Below, one piece after another: positions 1-7,787 of a stretch of DNA of 64,000 bases. Below the pieces are notes generated by a model, which was not told the origin of the DNA, did not search any database, and saw only the letters and a program-made list of their open reading frames with translations. Position numbers and translations under genes: made by a program. Location: positions 1-64,000 of the forward strand of contig CACFZE010000006.1 of NCBI GenBank assembly GCA_902570695.1, written 5' to 3'. This DNA comes from an uncultured Pelagibacteraceae bacterium (GTDB lineage Bacteria > Pseudomonadota > Alphaproteobacteria > Pelagibacterales > Pelagibacteraceae). Position 1 is the stretch's first letter. Each line of letters begins with the position of its first letter.

Positions 1-2
1 CT

Positions 3-1205
3 CAGATAGATGCAAGCTCGGGATTATTTTGTAATCCTTTAGGTCACGGAAGAGAAGAAATAATTAATGCGATTACAAATCAATTAAAAAAATTAGACTA
101 TGCTCAACCATTTCAACAAGGTTTTGGAGGTTCATTTGAACTTGCAACAAAAATTTCAAAACATACACCAGGGAATTTAAATAGAATTTTTTATACAATT
201 TGTGGATCTACTGCTGTTGAGACTGCAATAAAAATTGCAGTTGCATATCATAAAGCAAGAGGTGAAGGACATAGATTTAGGTTTGTTGGAAGAGAAAGAG
301 GCTATCATGGAATGAATATCGGAGCTACTTCTGTTGGCGGAATGATTAACAACGTGAAAACATTTGCCAATGTTTTGATGCCAGGTGTTCTTCACATGAG
401 ACATACACATTTACCAGAACATAAATTTGTTTCAGGTCAACCTGAAACTGGCGCAGAGATGGCAGAAGATCTTGAGAGAATTTGTACAAATTTTGGTTCA
501 GAAAATATTGCAGCTTGCATTGTTGAACCAATTGCTGGATCAACAGGAACTTTAGTTCCACCAAAAGGATATTTACAAAGACTAAGAGAAATTTGCGATA
601 AGCATGGTATTTTATTAGTTTTTGACGAAGTTATTACAGGTTGGGGAAGAACAGGTTCGCCTTTTGCATCTCAAGAATACGGAGTTACACCTGATATTAT
701 AACAATGGCTAAAGCTACAACAAATGGAATAAGTCCTTTAGGTGCAGTTGCGTGTAAAGAAGAAATTTATGACACAGTTATGGATGGATCTCCAAAAGGA
801 ACAATAGAATTATTTCATGGTTACACTTACTCTGGAATTCCTGTCTCAGTAGCTGCAGGCTTAGCAGTTCAAGATATTTTTGAAAAAGATGATATCTTTA
901 ATAGAGCAAAAAATTTATCTCCATATTTCCAAGAAGGTTTAATGTCTTTAAAAGATATTGATGTTGTTGATAACATAAGAGGTTATGGAATGATGGGTGG
1001 TATTGATATTAAAATGCATAAAAAACCTGGCGCAGCAGGATTTACATGTTTCAAACACTGTTATGATGCAGGGGTTAACTTTAAAGCGACTGGAGATTGT
1101 TTAATTATTGCTCCAATGTTTATCTGTGAAAAAAAACATATTGATGAAATAATCGAGAAACTAAGAACTGGTATTACAAACTATTCAAAAAGCAAAAAAA
1201 ATTAA
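3..1205 (+). CDS. Omega-amino-acid (beta-alanine/taurine-type):pyruvate aminotransferase, 5' truncated
   Basis: Class III PLP aminotransferase. The reading frame is open from base 3, so the gene begins before the window; the first ATG inside it, at 312, is not the true start. Visible motifs are GSTAVETAIKIA early in the fragment, the Asp loop DEVITGWGRTG, the PLP-lysine region MAKATTNGISPLGAV, and HGYTYSGIPVSVAAG. The last two resemble omega-amino-acid/beta-alanine:pyruvate enzymes. Such enzymes pass an amino group to pyruvate, giving alanine. The next gene, 9 nt away, is alanine dehydrogenase, which would regenerate pyruvate and release ammonium, as in the taurine pathway (Tpa plus Ald). With xsc and apr genes in the same window taurine is a reasonable substrate, but beta-alanine or another omega-amine is equally compatible. 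Family sure, substrate unsure. Confidence 0.85.
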   Translation, partial: QIDASSGLFCNPLGHGREEIINAITNQLKKLDYAQPFQQGFGGSFELATKISKHTPGNLNRIFYTICGSTAVETAIKIAVAYHKARGEGHRFRFVGRERGYHGMNIGATSVGGMINNVKTFANVLMPGVLHMRHTHLPEHKFVSGQPETGAEMAEDLERICTNFGSENIAACIVEPIAGSTGTLVPPKGYLQRLREICDKHGILLVFDEVITGWGRTGSPFASQEYGVTPDIITMAKATTNGISPLGAVACKEEIYDTVMDGSPKGTIELFHGYTYSGIPVSVAAGLAVQDIFEKDDIFNRAKNLSPYFQEGLMSLKDIDVVDNIRGYGMMGGIDIKMHKKPGAAGFTCFKHCYDAGVNFKATGDCLIIAPMFICEKKHIDEIIEKLRTGITNYSKSKKN

Positions 1206-1214
1206 TTTAATTTT

Positions 1215-2333
1215 ATGAAAATCGGGGTTCCAAAAGAAATAAAGCCTCAAGAAAATAGAATTGGACTCACTCCCGAAAGTGTAAAGACATTAACTTCTAA
1301 TGGCCACGAAGTTTTAATTGAAAATAATGGAGGTTTTGAAGCGGGATTTGAAAACGATCATTACGTATCAAGTGGAGCAAAAATAGTTAATACAGCTGAA
1401 GATATATTTAACGACTCCGACATCATTGTTAAAGTCAAAGAGCCACAATCTAGCGAAGTAAGAATGATAAGAGAAAATCAAGTTGTCTTTACATATCTTC
1501 ATCTTGCTGCAGCCAAGGAACTGACACAAGGTTTAATAGACAGCAAATCAATATGCATCGCTTATGAAACAGTCACAGATAATAACGGAAGACTTCCTTT
1601 GTTAGCACCAATGAGTGCAGTAGCTGGAAGAATGTCAGTACAAGCGGGTGCACATTGTTTAGAAAAAAATCAAAAAGGCCGTGGTCTTTTGTTAGGAGGA
1701 GCTCCTGGTGTAGAACCTGGAAATGTAGTTATACTTGGAGGTGGAGTAGTAGGAGAAAATGCTGCTATAATTGCAACAGGCATGAAAGCCAAAGTTAATA
1801 TTGTAGATAAATCTGAAAAAAGATTAAACGAACTTACCCAAATGTTTGGAGATAAAATAATACCTAATTTAAGTGATAAAACTGATTTAGAAAAATTAAT
1901 TTCCGAATGTGATTTGTTAGTAGGCGGTGTTTTGATACCAGGTGCTGAGGCACCAAAATTAGTTACAAAGAATATGTTAAAAAAAATGAAAAGGGGATCA
2001 GTGATTGTAGATGTTGCAATTGATCAAGGAGGATGTGTTGAAACCAGTAAACCGACTACCTTTGCAGAACCAACTTTTATAATAGATGATATAATTCATT
2101 ATTGCGTTGCAAATATGCCCGGTGGTGTTCCTAGAACATCAACAATTGCATTGAATAAAGCAACACTTCCTTTTTTATCTAAATTAGCAAAAGATGGTTA
2201 CTTAAAAGCTTTAAATGATGATCAAAATTTTCAAGCAGGATTAAATGTATTTAAAGGAGGTGTTACTCATAAAGCTGTAGCTGATGTATTTGGTCATGAT
2301 TATTTGCCAGCTCAAAAAGCATTGCTTAATTAA
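1215..2333 (+). CDS. ald: Alanine dehydrogenase
   Basis: NAD-dependent L-alanine dehydrogenase (alanine + NAD + water to pyruvate, ammonium and NADH), 372 residues, the usual length. The N-terminus MKIGVPKEIKPQENR is the classic AlaDH/PNT signature. The Rossmann glycine motif is VVILGGGVVGENAA, and MPGGVPRTSTIALNKATLP near the C-terminus is typical of Ald. It follows the aminotransferase by 9 nt and is probably cotranscribed. Together they deaminate the donor amine with pyruvate as a cycling acceptor. Confidence 0.95.
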   Translation: MKIGVPKEIKPQENRIGLTPESVKTLTSNGHEVLIENNGGFEAGFENDHYVSSGAKIVNTAEDIFNDSDIIVKVKEPQSSEVRMIRENQVVFTYLHLAAAKELTQGLIDSKSICIAYETVTDNNGRLPLLAPMSAVAGRMSVQAGAHCLEKNQKGRGLLLGGAPGVEPGNVVILGGGVVGENAAIIATGMKAKVNIVDKSEKRLNELTQMFGDKIIPNLSDKTDLEKLISECDLLVGGVLIPGAEAPKLVTKNMLKKMKRGSVIVDVAIDQGGCVETSKPTTFAEPTFIIDDIIHYCVANMPGGVPRTSTIALNKATLPFLSKLAKDGYLKALNDDQNFQAGLNVFKGGVTHKAVADVFGHDYLPAQKALLN

Positions 2334-2460
2334 AATCCCTAATTTTTCTTGCTTTTTCATAAATTGACAAAAAAAAAATTAATTCTATATAGCAGTCATA
2401 ATTTAAAAAATTATTCCTGAATTTAACATACATTTATTTCTCTCTTTTTTTGTTGAATTC

Positions 2461-2500
2461 ACCTCCTCGAAAGGGGAGGTAAAAAGGAATTATATTCCTT
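2461..2500. terminator. Paired hairpins between convergent genes
   Basis: Between ald (+) and the thioredoxin-like gene (-), ACCTCC (2461-2466) pairs with GGAGGT (2475-2480). AAGGAAT (2484-2490) pairs with ATTCCTT (2494-2500), overlapping the stop of the minus gene. Neither has a clean T-run, so a 3'-end role on both strands is inferred from position. The rest of 2334-2460 shows only AT-rich sequence. Confidence 0.4.
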
Positions 2501-2864
2501 TATTTATTAGATTATATATTTGGTCTTTGTCAGTTAAACCAATTTCTCTTGCTACTTCACTTTCACCTTTAAAAACTACTATTGTAGTCCAATAATTAAC
2601 TCCTAAAGCTTTAGCAATATCTTCATGTTCTGTTTGCTCATAGAATAAAAACTCAACATCTTTAAAGTCTTTCATTGCTTGATCGAAAACTTTTGTTTGT
2701 GCTGCGCAAGTTGAACAATATTCATTCCAAGAATTAATAACAATTGTTTTACCAGATTTTTGAATTTCAAATAATTTTTTCAGATCAAAGTTTGTGGTTT
2801 TTTCGAAACCAAATGAGATATTTGGTATCAAGAATAAAATAAAAAAGACAAAATATTTTTTCAT
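2490..2864 (-). CDS. Secreted thioredoxin-like protein
   Basis: A 124-residue protein with a signal peptide (MKKYFVFFILFLIPNISFG) and a thioredoxin-like fold containing the active-site sequence WNEYCSTCAAQ, that is CxxC at about residues 50-53. It probably reduces or oxidises disulfides, or carries electrons or metal, in the periplasm. It lies 13 nt downstream of cytochrome b561 on the same strand. Divergent partners encode c-type cytochromes, so a role in haem-site thiol reduction is possible but inferred. It is shorter than DsbE/ResA proteins and could instead be a DsbD-gamma-like or YbbN-like domain. Confidence 0.75.
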   Translation of the reverse strand: MKKYFVFFILFLIPNISFGFEKTTNFDLKKLFEIQKSGKTIVINSWNEYCSTCAAQTKVFDQAMKDFKDVEFLFYEQTEHEDIAKALGVNYWTTIVVFKGESEVAREIGLTDKDQIYNLINKGI

Positions 2865-2877
2865 GAGCTCTATTTAA

Positions 2878-3405
2878 TTATCTGGTCATTCTTTTCAAGA
2901 TGTTTTCTCTCAAAAATATTTGATGAAACAAAACTGCAATAATATGCAATGAGATTAAAACTATTAATGTATAATTTGAAATAACGTGAACATTGTAAAA
3001 TTGATCTGCTAAATCAAAGTTATCTTCAATCCTTAATTTAAAAATAAAAAAGTTTAGTTTTTCACCATTAAATAGCTTTTTTAAAATTCCTGATGTTGTT
3101 ATTGTTAAAAGTGCGACATAAAGAGCGAAATGATTCAATTTCGCAATCAAGTTTTGTCCAAAGAATGCCTCAGGCATTAGTTTTGGGGACTTGCTAAAAA
3201 ATTTATAAATTAACCTAAATAAAGTTATATAAAATATAGATATCCCAACAATTACGTGCACATTTTCTATAGTTATTCTTAAATCCGAAAAATCCAATCT
3301 GACTAAAATAAACCCCATTGGTATCTGAGCAATTAAAAGGAGCAAAGTGAACCAATGGAAAAATTTAGCTAACCAACTATATTGTAATGTTATATCATTC
3401 TTCAT
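2878..3405 (-). CDS. Cytochrome b561 family membrane protein
   Basis: A 175-residue protein with four predicted membrane helices. The start region YSWLAKFFHWFTLLLL carries the first haem-ligand His, NVHVIVGISIFYITLFRL the second, and two more His pairs occur in NVHVISNYTLIVLISLHI, as in bacterial di-haem cytochrome b561 proteins. These move electrons between quinones and periplasmic partners. The neighbours (thioredoxin-like, cytochrome c', cytochrome c) support a short electron-transfer chain. Its start codon overlaps that of the divergent cytochrome c' gene. Confidence 0.85.
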   Translation of the reverse strand: MKNDITLQYSWLAKFFHWFTLLLLIAQIPMGFILVRLDFSDLRITIENVHVIVGISIFYITLFRLIYKFFSKSPKLMPEAFFGQNLIAKLNHFALYVALLTITTSGILKKLFNGEKLNFFIFKLRIEDNFDLADQFYNVHVISNYTLIVLISLHIIAVLFHQIFLRENILKRMTR

Positions 3406-3868
3406 GAGCTATTTTATAAAAATAAATAATATTTTCAAAATAATGTTTATTGTAGCACTTTCTTTTTCATTTAATTCTAATGTTTTATCAGAAGAGAGCG
3501 CAAAAGACATTATTAAGAAAAGAAAATCTTTATTTAGTCAAAATTACAAACTAGCAAAAAGAATTAGTATTTTACTTAACGAAGTTGAAATTGAGGACTC
3601 AAAAAAACTGATGATTAGAATGAGTGATAATTATTTAGAATTACTAAATTTATTTCCAGAAAATACAAAAGAGGGACACGGAACAGAGGCTTTACCAATT
3701 ATTTGGGAAGAAAAAGATGAATTTAATGCTCTAATGAAAAAATCTTCTGATCAAATGATAAAGCTAGCTTCAATTATCGAAGACCAAGATGATTTTAGAG
3801 CAGCTTTGAAACAATATATGTGGTCGAGCTGCAAAGCTTGTCATAGCAGATATAGGGCTCCACACTAA
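3404..3868 (+). CDS. Cytochrome c'-like (class II) c-type cytochrome
   Basis: About 154 residues. A signal peptide has n-region lysines, then IMFIVALSFSF and a likely cleavage before EES. The mostly helical mature part ends in SSCKACHSRYRAPH, so the single CxxCH haem site is near the C-terminus as in cytochrome c'. ATG 3404 is chosen over 3347 because it gives a normal signal peptide; ATG 3443 is an alternative. The stop overlaps the next start (TAATG). Its role is electron transfer or NO/ligand binding in the periplasm. Confidence 0.8.
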   Translation: MSYFIKINNIFKIMFIVALSFSFNSNVLSEESAKDIIKKRKSLFSQNYKLAKRISILLNEVEIEDSKKLMIRMSDNYLELLNLFPENTKEGHGTEALPIIWEEKDEFNALMKKSSDQMIKLASIIEDQDDFRAALKQYMWSSCKACHSRYRAPH

Positions 3869-4296
3869 TGAAAAAGTATTTTTTTATTTTTATTGTTTTA
3901 TTTTATGCAGATACTGCTTTATCTCATTCGCACTATCCCATAACTAGAGATTCATTAGAAGCAATTAAAAATGGCAAGATATTATACAATCAATATTGTG
4001 TTTCTTGTCACCAAGCAAATTTAGCTGGAGCTACAAATTGGCAAGGTTTAGATGAGGATGGGCATAGAAAAGCACCGCCTTTAAATGGAACTGGTCATAC
4101 TTGGCATCATACAGATGAGTTACTACATAGAATGATAAAGTATGGATTTGCTAAATTGATAAAAAATTATGAAGGCAAGATGATGGGTTTTGGTGATAAA
4201 ATAAGTGATGAAGGTATTGATAACATTCTTTCGTACATTAAATCTTATTGGAAAGATGATATTTATGAATATCATTTAGAAATGAGCAAACAATGA
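3868..4296 (+). CDS. Class I c-type cytochrome, secreted
   Basis: A 142-residue monohaem cytochrome. After a signal peptide ending near ADTALS comes NQYCVSCHQANLAG, with the CxxCH motif. A possible axial Met lies in YEGKMMGFGDKISDEGI, followed by the C-terminal helix IDNILSYIKSYW typical of cytochrome c. It is translationally coupled to the cytochrome c' gene in front and overlaps the next gene by 4 nt. A periplasmic electron carrier for this redox cluster; partner unknown. Confidence 0.88.
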   Translation: MKKYFFIFIVLFYADTALSHSHYPITRDSLEAIKNGKILYNQYCVSCHQANLAGATNWQGLDEDGHRKAPPLNGTGHTWHHTDELLHRMIKYGFAKLIKNYEGKMMGFGDKISDEGIDNILSYIKSYWKDDIYEYHLEMSKQ

Positions 4297-4736
4297 GTTC
4301 AGAAGCAGTTAATTTTAATTGGTCATGCAAACATACTTGGAAAAGAAGCGCAAAAAATACTGCTTGGTGTTTACTAGGCTGTGCAATTGGTGACTTTGGA
4401 ACCATATTGTATTTTCAGATAACAGGAATTCCCTGGCCTGTTTTAGCCATCATGACTTTAGCAATTATAAATGGTTTGATTACAAGTATTATTTTAGAAA
4501 CTATAATTTTACTAAGACAAAAACTTGATTTTTCCAAAGCATTAAAGACTGCGCTTGGTATGAGCTTTATATCAATGGTCAGTATGGAAATAGCCATGAA
4601 CCTCACAGATGTAATTTTAACAGGTGGAGCTATTTTAAATTGGTGGGTAGTACCAATAATGCTTTTAGTTGGATTTTTAACTCCATGGCCATACAATTAT
4701 TGGAGATTAAAAAAATATAATATTGCTTGTCACTAA
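4293..4736 (+). CDS. DUF4396-like membrane protein
   Basis: A 147-residue protein. The N-terminus WSCKHTWKRSAKNTAWCLLGCAIGDFG has Cys/His residues before a membrane segment, and two or three more helices follow, ending in PWPYNYWRLKKY. This resembles the DUF4396 family, from memory rather than a search. It overlaps the cytochrome c gene by 4 nt (ATGA) and closes the redox cluster. Function unknown; the Cys/His-rich start might bind copper or haem. Confidence 0.6.
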   Translation: MSSEAVNFNWSCKHTWKRSAKNTAWCLLGCAIGDFGTILYFQITGIPWPVLAIMTLAIINGLITSIILETIILLRQKLDFSKALKTALGMSFISMVSMEIAMNLTDVILTGGAILNWWVVPIMLLVGFLTPWPYNYWRLKKYNIACH

Positions 4737-4769
4737 AAACATCTCTATATCAAATTAAGACCTCAGATA

Positions 4770-5705
4770 ATGACTAAAGATTTAATAACAATTGATAGCC
4801 TTTCAAAGGTATACGACAATGGATTTAACGCTTTAAAAACTGTTAATTTAAATATAAAGCAAGGTGAAATTATTGCTATGCTTGGACCAAATGGAGCTGG
4901 CAAAACTACACTGATAAGTATTGTATGTGGTATAGTTAAACCAACTTCTGGAGTAATTACAGTAGATGGTTTTGATATTATAAAAGATTATAGAGAAACA
5001 AGATCAAGAATAGGACTGGTCCCCCAAGAAATTTCACTAGAACAATTTGAAACAGTGTTTAACAATGTTTCATATTCAAGAGGCTTATATGGAAAAAAGC
5101 CAAACCCGCAACATATAGAAAAAGTTCTAAAAGATTTTAGTTTATGGGATAAAAAAGATTTAAGGTTAAATCAGCTTTCAGGAGGAATGAAAAGACGTGT
5201 AATGATAGCAAAAGCATTATCTCATGAACCTTCGATATTATTTCTTGATGAACCAACGGCAGGCGTAGATGTAGAATTGAGAAAAGATATGTGGAAAGTT
5301 GTAGAGGGATTAAGGAAAACTGGAGTAACCATAATTTTAACAACACACTATATTGAAGAAGCAGAGGCAATCGCAGACCGAGTTGCTGTAATTAATCAAG
5401 GAGAAATCATTGTTGTTGATAATAAAATAGATTTATTAAAAAAGATGGGTCATAAAAAATTAACTATTGAGTTGCAGGATAAAGTCGAAAAAATTCCATC
5501 AGAACTTGATGAATATAATTTATCAATCTCTAATGATAATTATTCATTAATTTACAACTATAACTTACATGCTGAAAGAACAGGTATTACAAAGATGCTT
5601 CAAGATTTAAAAAATGCAGGTTTGAGGATGAGAGACTTAAAAACAGAGCAAAATAATCTTGAAAAGATTTTTGTGACATTGGTAAAGGAAAATAATGAGG
5701 ATTAA
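4770..5705 (+). CDS. ABC transporter ATP-binding protein (ABC-2 exporter type)
   Basis: A 311-residue ATPase. Walker A is GPNGAGKTT (about 39-47), the signature is LSGGMKRR, Walker B is ILFLDEPTAGVD, and the switch His is in ILTTHYIEEAEAIADR. The ~80-residue C-terminal extension and overall layout match the CcmA/NodI/YadG-type exporters. It overlaps the permease by 11 nt, so the two form one exporter. Substrate unknown. Confidence 0.92.
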   Translation: MTKDLITIDSLSKVYDNGFNALKTVNLNIKQGEIIAMLGPNGAGKTTLISIVCGIVKPTSGVITVDGFDIIKDYRETRSRIGLVPQEISLEQFETVFNNVSYSRGLYGKKPNPQHIEKVLKDFSLWDKKDLRLNQLSGGMKRRVMIAKALSHEPSILFLDEPTAGVDVELRKDMWKVVEGLRKTGVTIILTTHYIEEAEAIADRVAVINQGEIIVVDNKIDLLKKMGHKKLTIELQDKVEKIPSELDEYNLSISNDNYSLIYNYNLHAERTGITKMLQDLKNAGLRMRDLKTEQNNLEKIFVTLVKENNED

Positions 5706-6462
5706 TTTTTACGCATTAAGAGCAATTTATTTTCATGAAATGGATAGATTTAGAAGAACATTAATACAATCTCTTCTTTCTCCAGTTTTATCTACTTCAT
5801 TATACTTTATAGTATTCGGCTCGGTAATCGGGGATTATGTACAAAAAATTGATGGCATTAGTTATGGCTCTTATATAGTTCCAGGATTATTGATGTTAAC
5901 ATTATTAACGCAATCTATCAGTAACACTTCTTTTGGAATTTTTTTTCCTAAATTTAATGGAACAATTTATGAAATTTTAGCAGCTCCAATTTCTACTGTA
6001 GAAATTGTAATTGCTTATGTTGGTGCGGGTGCAACTAAAACATTAATTGTTGCTGCAGTAATTTTCTGCACTTCACTTTTTTTTGCAGAAGTAAATGTAA
6101 AGTTTCCTTTACTAATGATTTTCTTATTAATTCTGGTTGCTTTTACTTTTGCTTTGTTCGGGTTTTTAATTGGACTTCTTAGTAAAAATTTCGAGCAAAT
6201 GTCTATAATACCAACAATTGTCATAACACCAATGGTATTCTTAGGTGGAAGTTTGTATTCGCTAGATATGCTCCCAAGTTTCTGGCAAACAGTCACTTAT
6301 TTTAATCCTGTTGTATATTTAATTAATGGGCTGAGGTTTGCATTTTATGGAGTTTCTGATTTTGATATTTGGATAAGTATTTCAACAATGTTTATATTTT
6401 TAATTGTATGTGTAACTCTTGTCTCAATTATACTTAAAAAAGGTTATAATATAAAAAATTAA
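5695..6462 (+). CDS. ABC-2 type transporter permease
   Basis: A 255-residue membrane protein with about six helices and the ABC-2 features PVLSTSLYFIVFGSVIG near the start and PMVFLGGSLYSLDMLP followed by VTYFNPVVYLINGLR. These match YadH/NodJ-type permeases. It partners the overlapping ATPase. Two tiny membrane proteins and a TauE/SafE permease follow with almost no gaps, suggesting one transcript to about 7557. Confidence 0.9.
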   Translation: MRINFYALRAIYFHEMDRFRRTLIQSLLSPVLSTSLYFIVFGSVIGDYVQKIDGISYGSYIVPGLLMLTLLTQSISNTSFGIFFPKFNGTIYEILAAPISTVEIVIAYVGAGATKTLIVAAVIFCTSLFFAEVNVKFPLLMIFLLILVAFTFALFGFLIGLLSKNFEQMSIIPTIVITPMVFLGGSLYSLDMLPSFWQTVTYFNPVVYLINGLRFAFYGVSDFDIWISISTMFIFLIVCVTLVSIILKKGYNIKN

Positions 6463-6463
6463 T

Positions 6464-6631
6464 TTGACTGTTGACCAGATAATTCCTGCAATATTTTTAA
6501 TATTAGTCTTAATATTAGTTCTACCTAATTTTCTCAGATCAAACTCAAATATTAAACAATTGATATCTAATTTTTCAATTTGGATAATAATTATACTTGT
6601 TATATTTGGATTGATGTATTTTTTGATGTAA
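6464..6631 (+). CDS. Small two-helix membrane protein (TTG start)
   Basis: A 55-codon frame beginning with TTG one base after the permease stop. It translates to a hydrophobic helix (IIPAIFLILVLILVLP), a short polar loop with Arg/Lys, and a second helix (IWIIIILVIFGLMYFL). The tight fit between the permease and the next small gene supports it. Start and function are unconfirmed. Confidence 0.5.
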   Translation: MTVDQIIPAIFLILVLILVLPNFLRSNSNIKQLISNFSIWIIIILVIFGLMYFLM

Positions 6632-6639
6632 ATAGATTT

Positions 6640-6804
6640 ATGATTAAATTTATTCTTCCAGCAGTACTATTAATTTTAATTATTATTTTCTGGGAAAAAA
6701 TTAATGAATTTTTATTAAGCAAATTTAAAATTAAACTCAATTACATAGCTGTCATCATATTAGTTTTAATATTAGTGGTTTTATCTTTATTACTATATTT
6801 CTAA
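6640..6804 (+). CDS. Small two-helix membrane protein
   Basis: A 54-residue protein. ATG 6640 is chosen over 6580 because 6580 overlaps the preceding small gene and adds a non-hydrophobic tail. It has two membrane segments (FILPAVLLILIIIFW and IAVIILVLILVVLSLLL) joined by a basic loop. It starts 8 nt after the previous stop and ends 6 nt before the TauE/SafE gene. Function unknown. Confidence 0.55.
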   Translation: MIKFILPAVLLILIIIFWEKINEFLLSKFKIKLNYIAVIILVLILVVLSLLLYF

Positions 6805-6810
6805 TTTATA

Positions 6811-7557
6811 ATGGAGATAAATTTATTATTCTTTGTTAGCGTTGTTCCAGCTATCGTATTATATGGAATTGCTAAATCAGGTTTAGGTGGATCAATATCA
6901 TTAATTTCAGTTCCATTAATGACAGTAGTAATGCCATTAAATCAAGCACTTGCAATTATTTTACCAATATTAATTTTTTCAGACATTATTGCTGTTTATA
7001 GATTTAGAAGGGAATTTGATTTTGGAACACTAAAGTTATTAGTTCCATTTGCTGCTACAGGAATAATAATAGGCTCATTTACCTTTACTTATTTTTCAGA
7101 GGATTTGCTTAAACTAATTGTCGGAATAATGGGTTTCTTATTTGCTGGTCATTATTTTTTATTTAAAAAAGAAAAAAATATACCAGCAAAAAAAAACTTT
7201 TTTAAAGGGGCTATTTGTTCATCCATTGCTGGTTTTTCAAGTTTTTGTGTTCATGCGGGAGGAACCCCAACAAGTCTTTATTTGCTTCCACTAAGAATGA
7301 AAAAAGAAATTTATGTTGGCACAAGAATTATTTTTTTTAGTTGTGTTAATCTAATTAAGCTTCCTCTGTATGTTTATTTATCCATGATGAATTTTGATAC
7401 TCTGTATCAGTCAGTTACTCTTTTCCCTTTAGCGCTAATTGGAATATTTATAGGTTATAAATTACTCAAAATAATTGAGGAAAATTTATTCTACAATATT
7501 ATTTATGCTTTAATTTTGGTTAGTAGCTTTAAGCTAATATTAGATTTTATGGTTTAA
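6811..7557 (+). CDS. TauE/SafE family permease (1 of 4)
   Basis: A 248-residue protein with about eight helices. The N-terminal half has YGIAKSGLGGSISLISVPLM and the second half SSIAGFSSFCVHAGGTP, the duplicated glycine-rich repeats of TauE/SafE (DUF81) proteins. Family members export sulfite, sulfoacetate or other anions, or import some anions. Three more members lie in this window. Substrate unknown; the sulfonate genes elsewhere make sulfite a candidate. Confidence 0.85.
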   Translation: MEINLLFFVSVVPAIVLYGIAKSGLGGSISLISVPLMTVVMPLNQALAIILPILIFSDIIAVYRFRREFDFGTLKLLVPFAATGIIIGSFTFTYFSEDLLKLIVGIMGFLFAGHYFLFKKEKNIPAKKNFFKGAICSSIAGFSSFCVHAGGTPTSLYLLPLRMKKEIYVGTRIIFFSCVNLIKLPLYVYLSMMNFDTLYQSVTLFPLALIGIFIGYKLLKIIEENLFYNIIYALILVSSFKLILDFMV

Positions 7558-7559
7558 TT

Positions 7560-7581
7560 AGGCTTTAATTTCTTAAAGCCT
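7560..7581. terminator. Perfect 9-bp hairpin after TauE/SafE gene
   Basis: AGGCTTTAA (7560-7568) pairs perfectly with TTAAAGCCT (7573-7581) around a 4-base loop, directly after the TauE/SafE stop. There is no T-run, so it may be a weak terminator or 3' stabiliser. Confidence 0.5.
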
Positions 7582-7724
7582 AATAAGTTCATAACTAAAA
7601 GGAAGAGAATTAATAATTCGTAAACTAATTCAATCAACTCAGAAAATACAATGCTAATTAGTCTAATCAGTAATGCAAAATCTAGGATAATTTCTTGAAA
7701 TTTTAAATTTAATGATTTACTTAG

Positions 7725-7787
7725 ATCTTGGGGTGCTTTTAGCTGAGAATAACCCATTGAACCTGTCCGGTAATTCAGAAAGGGAAA
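7725..7787 (+). promoter_or_regulatory. TPP riboswitch (THI element) overlapping the RBS
   Basis: The conserved thi-box pieces appear in order: GGGGTGC (7730-7736), CTGAGAATAACCC (7743-7755), GAACCTG (7759-7765), TAAT (7771-7774), CAG (7776-7778), and AGGGAA (7781-7786). The last piece also contains the Shine-Dalgarno of the next gene, whose ATG is at 7788. The element is compact, with a very short P3 arm. Thiamine diphosphate binding should hide the ribosome site, so control is probably translational. It assigns the downstream transporter to thiamine or a thiamine precursor. Confidence 0.9.

Noticed and set aside
7554..7757. Minus-strand 67-codon frame with a hydrophobic stretch
   Set aside because: Its start lies inside the TPP riboswitch on the other strand and its end lies in the hairpin after the TauE/SafE gene, so the conserved DNA is explained otherwise.
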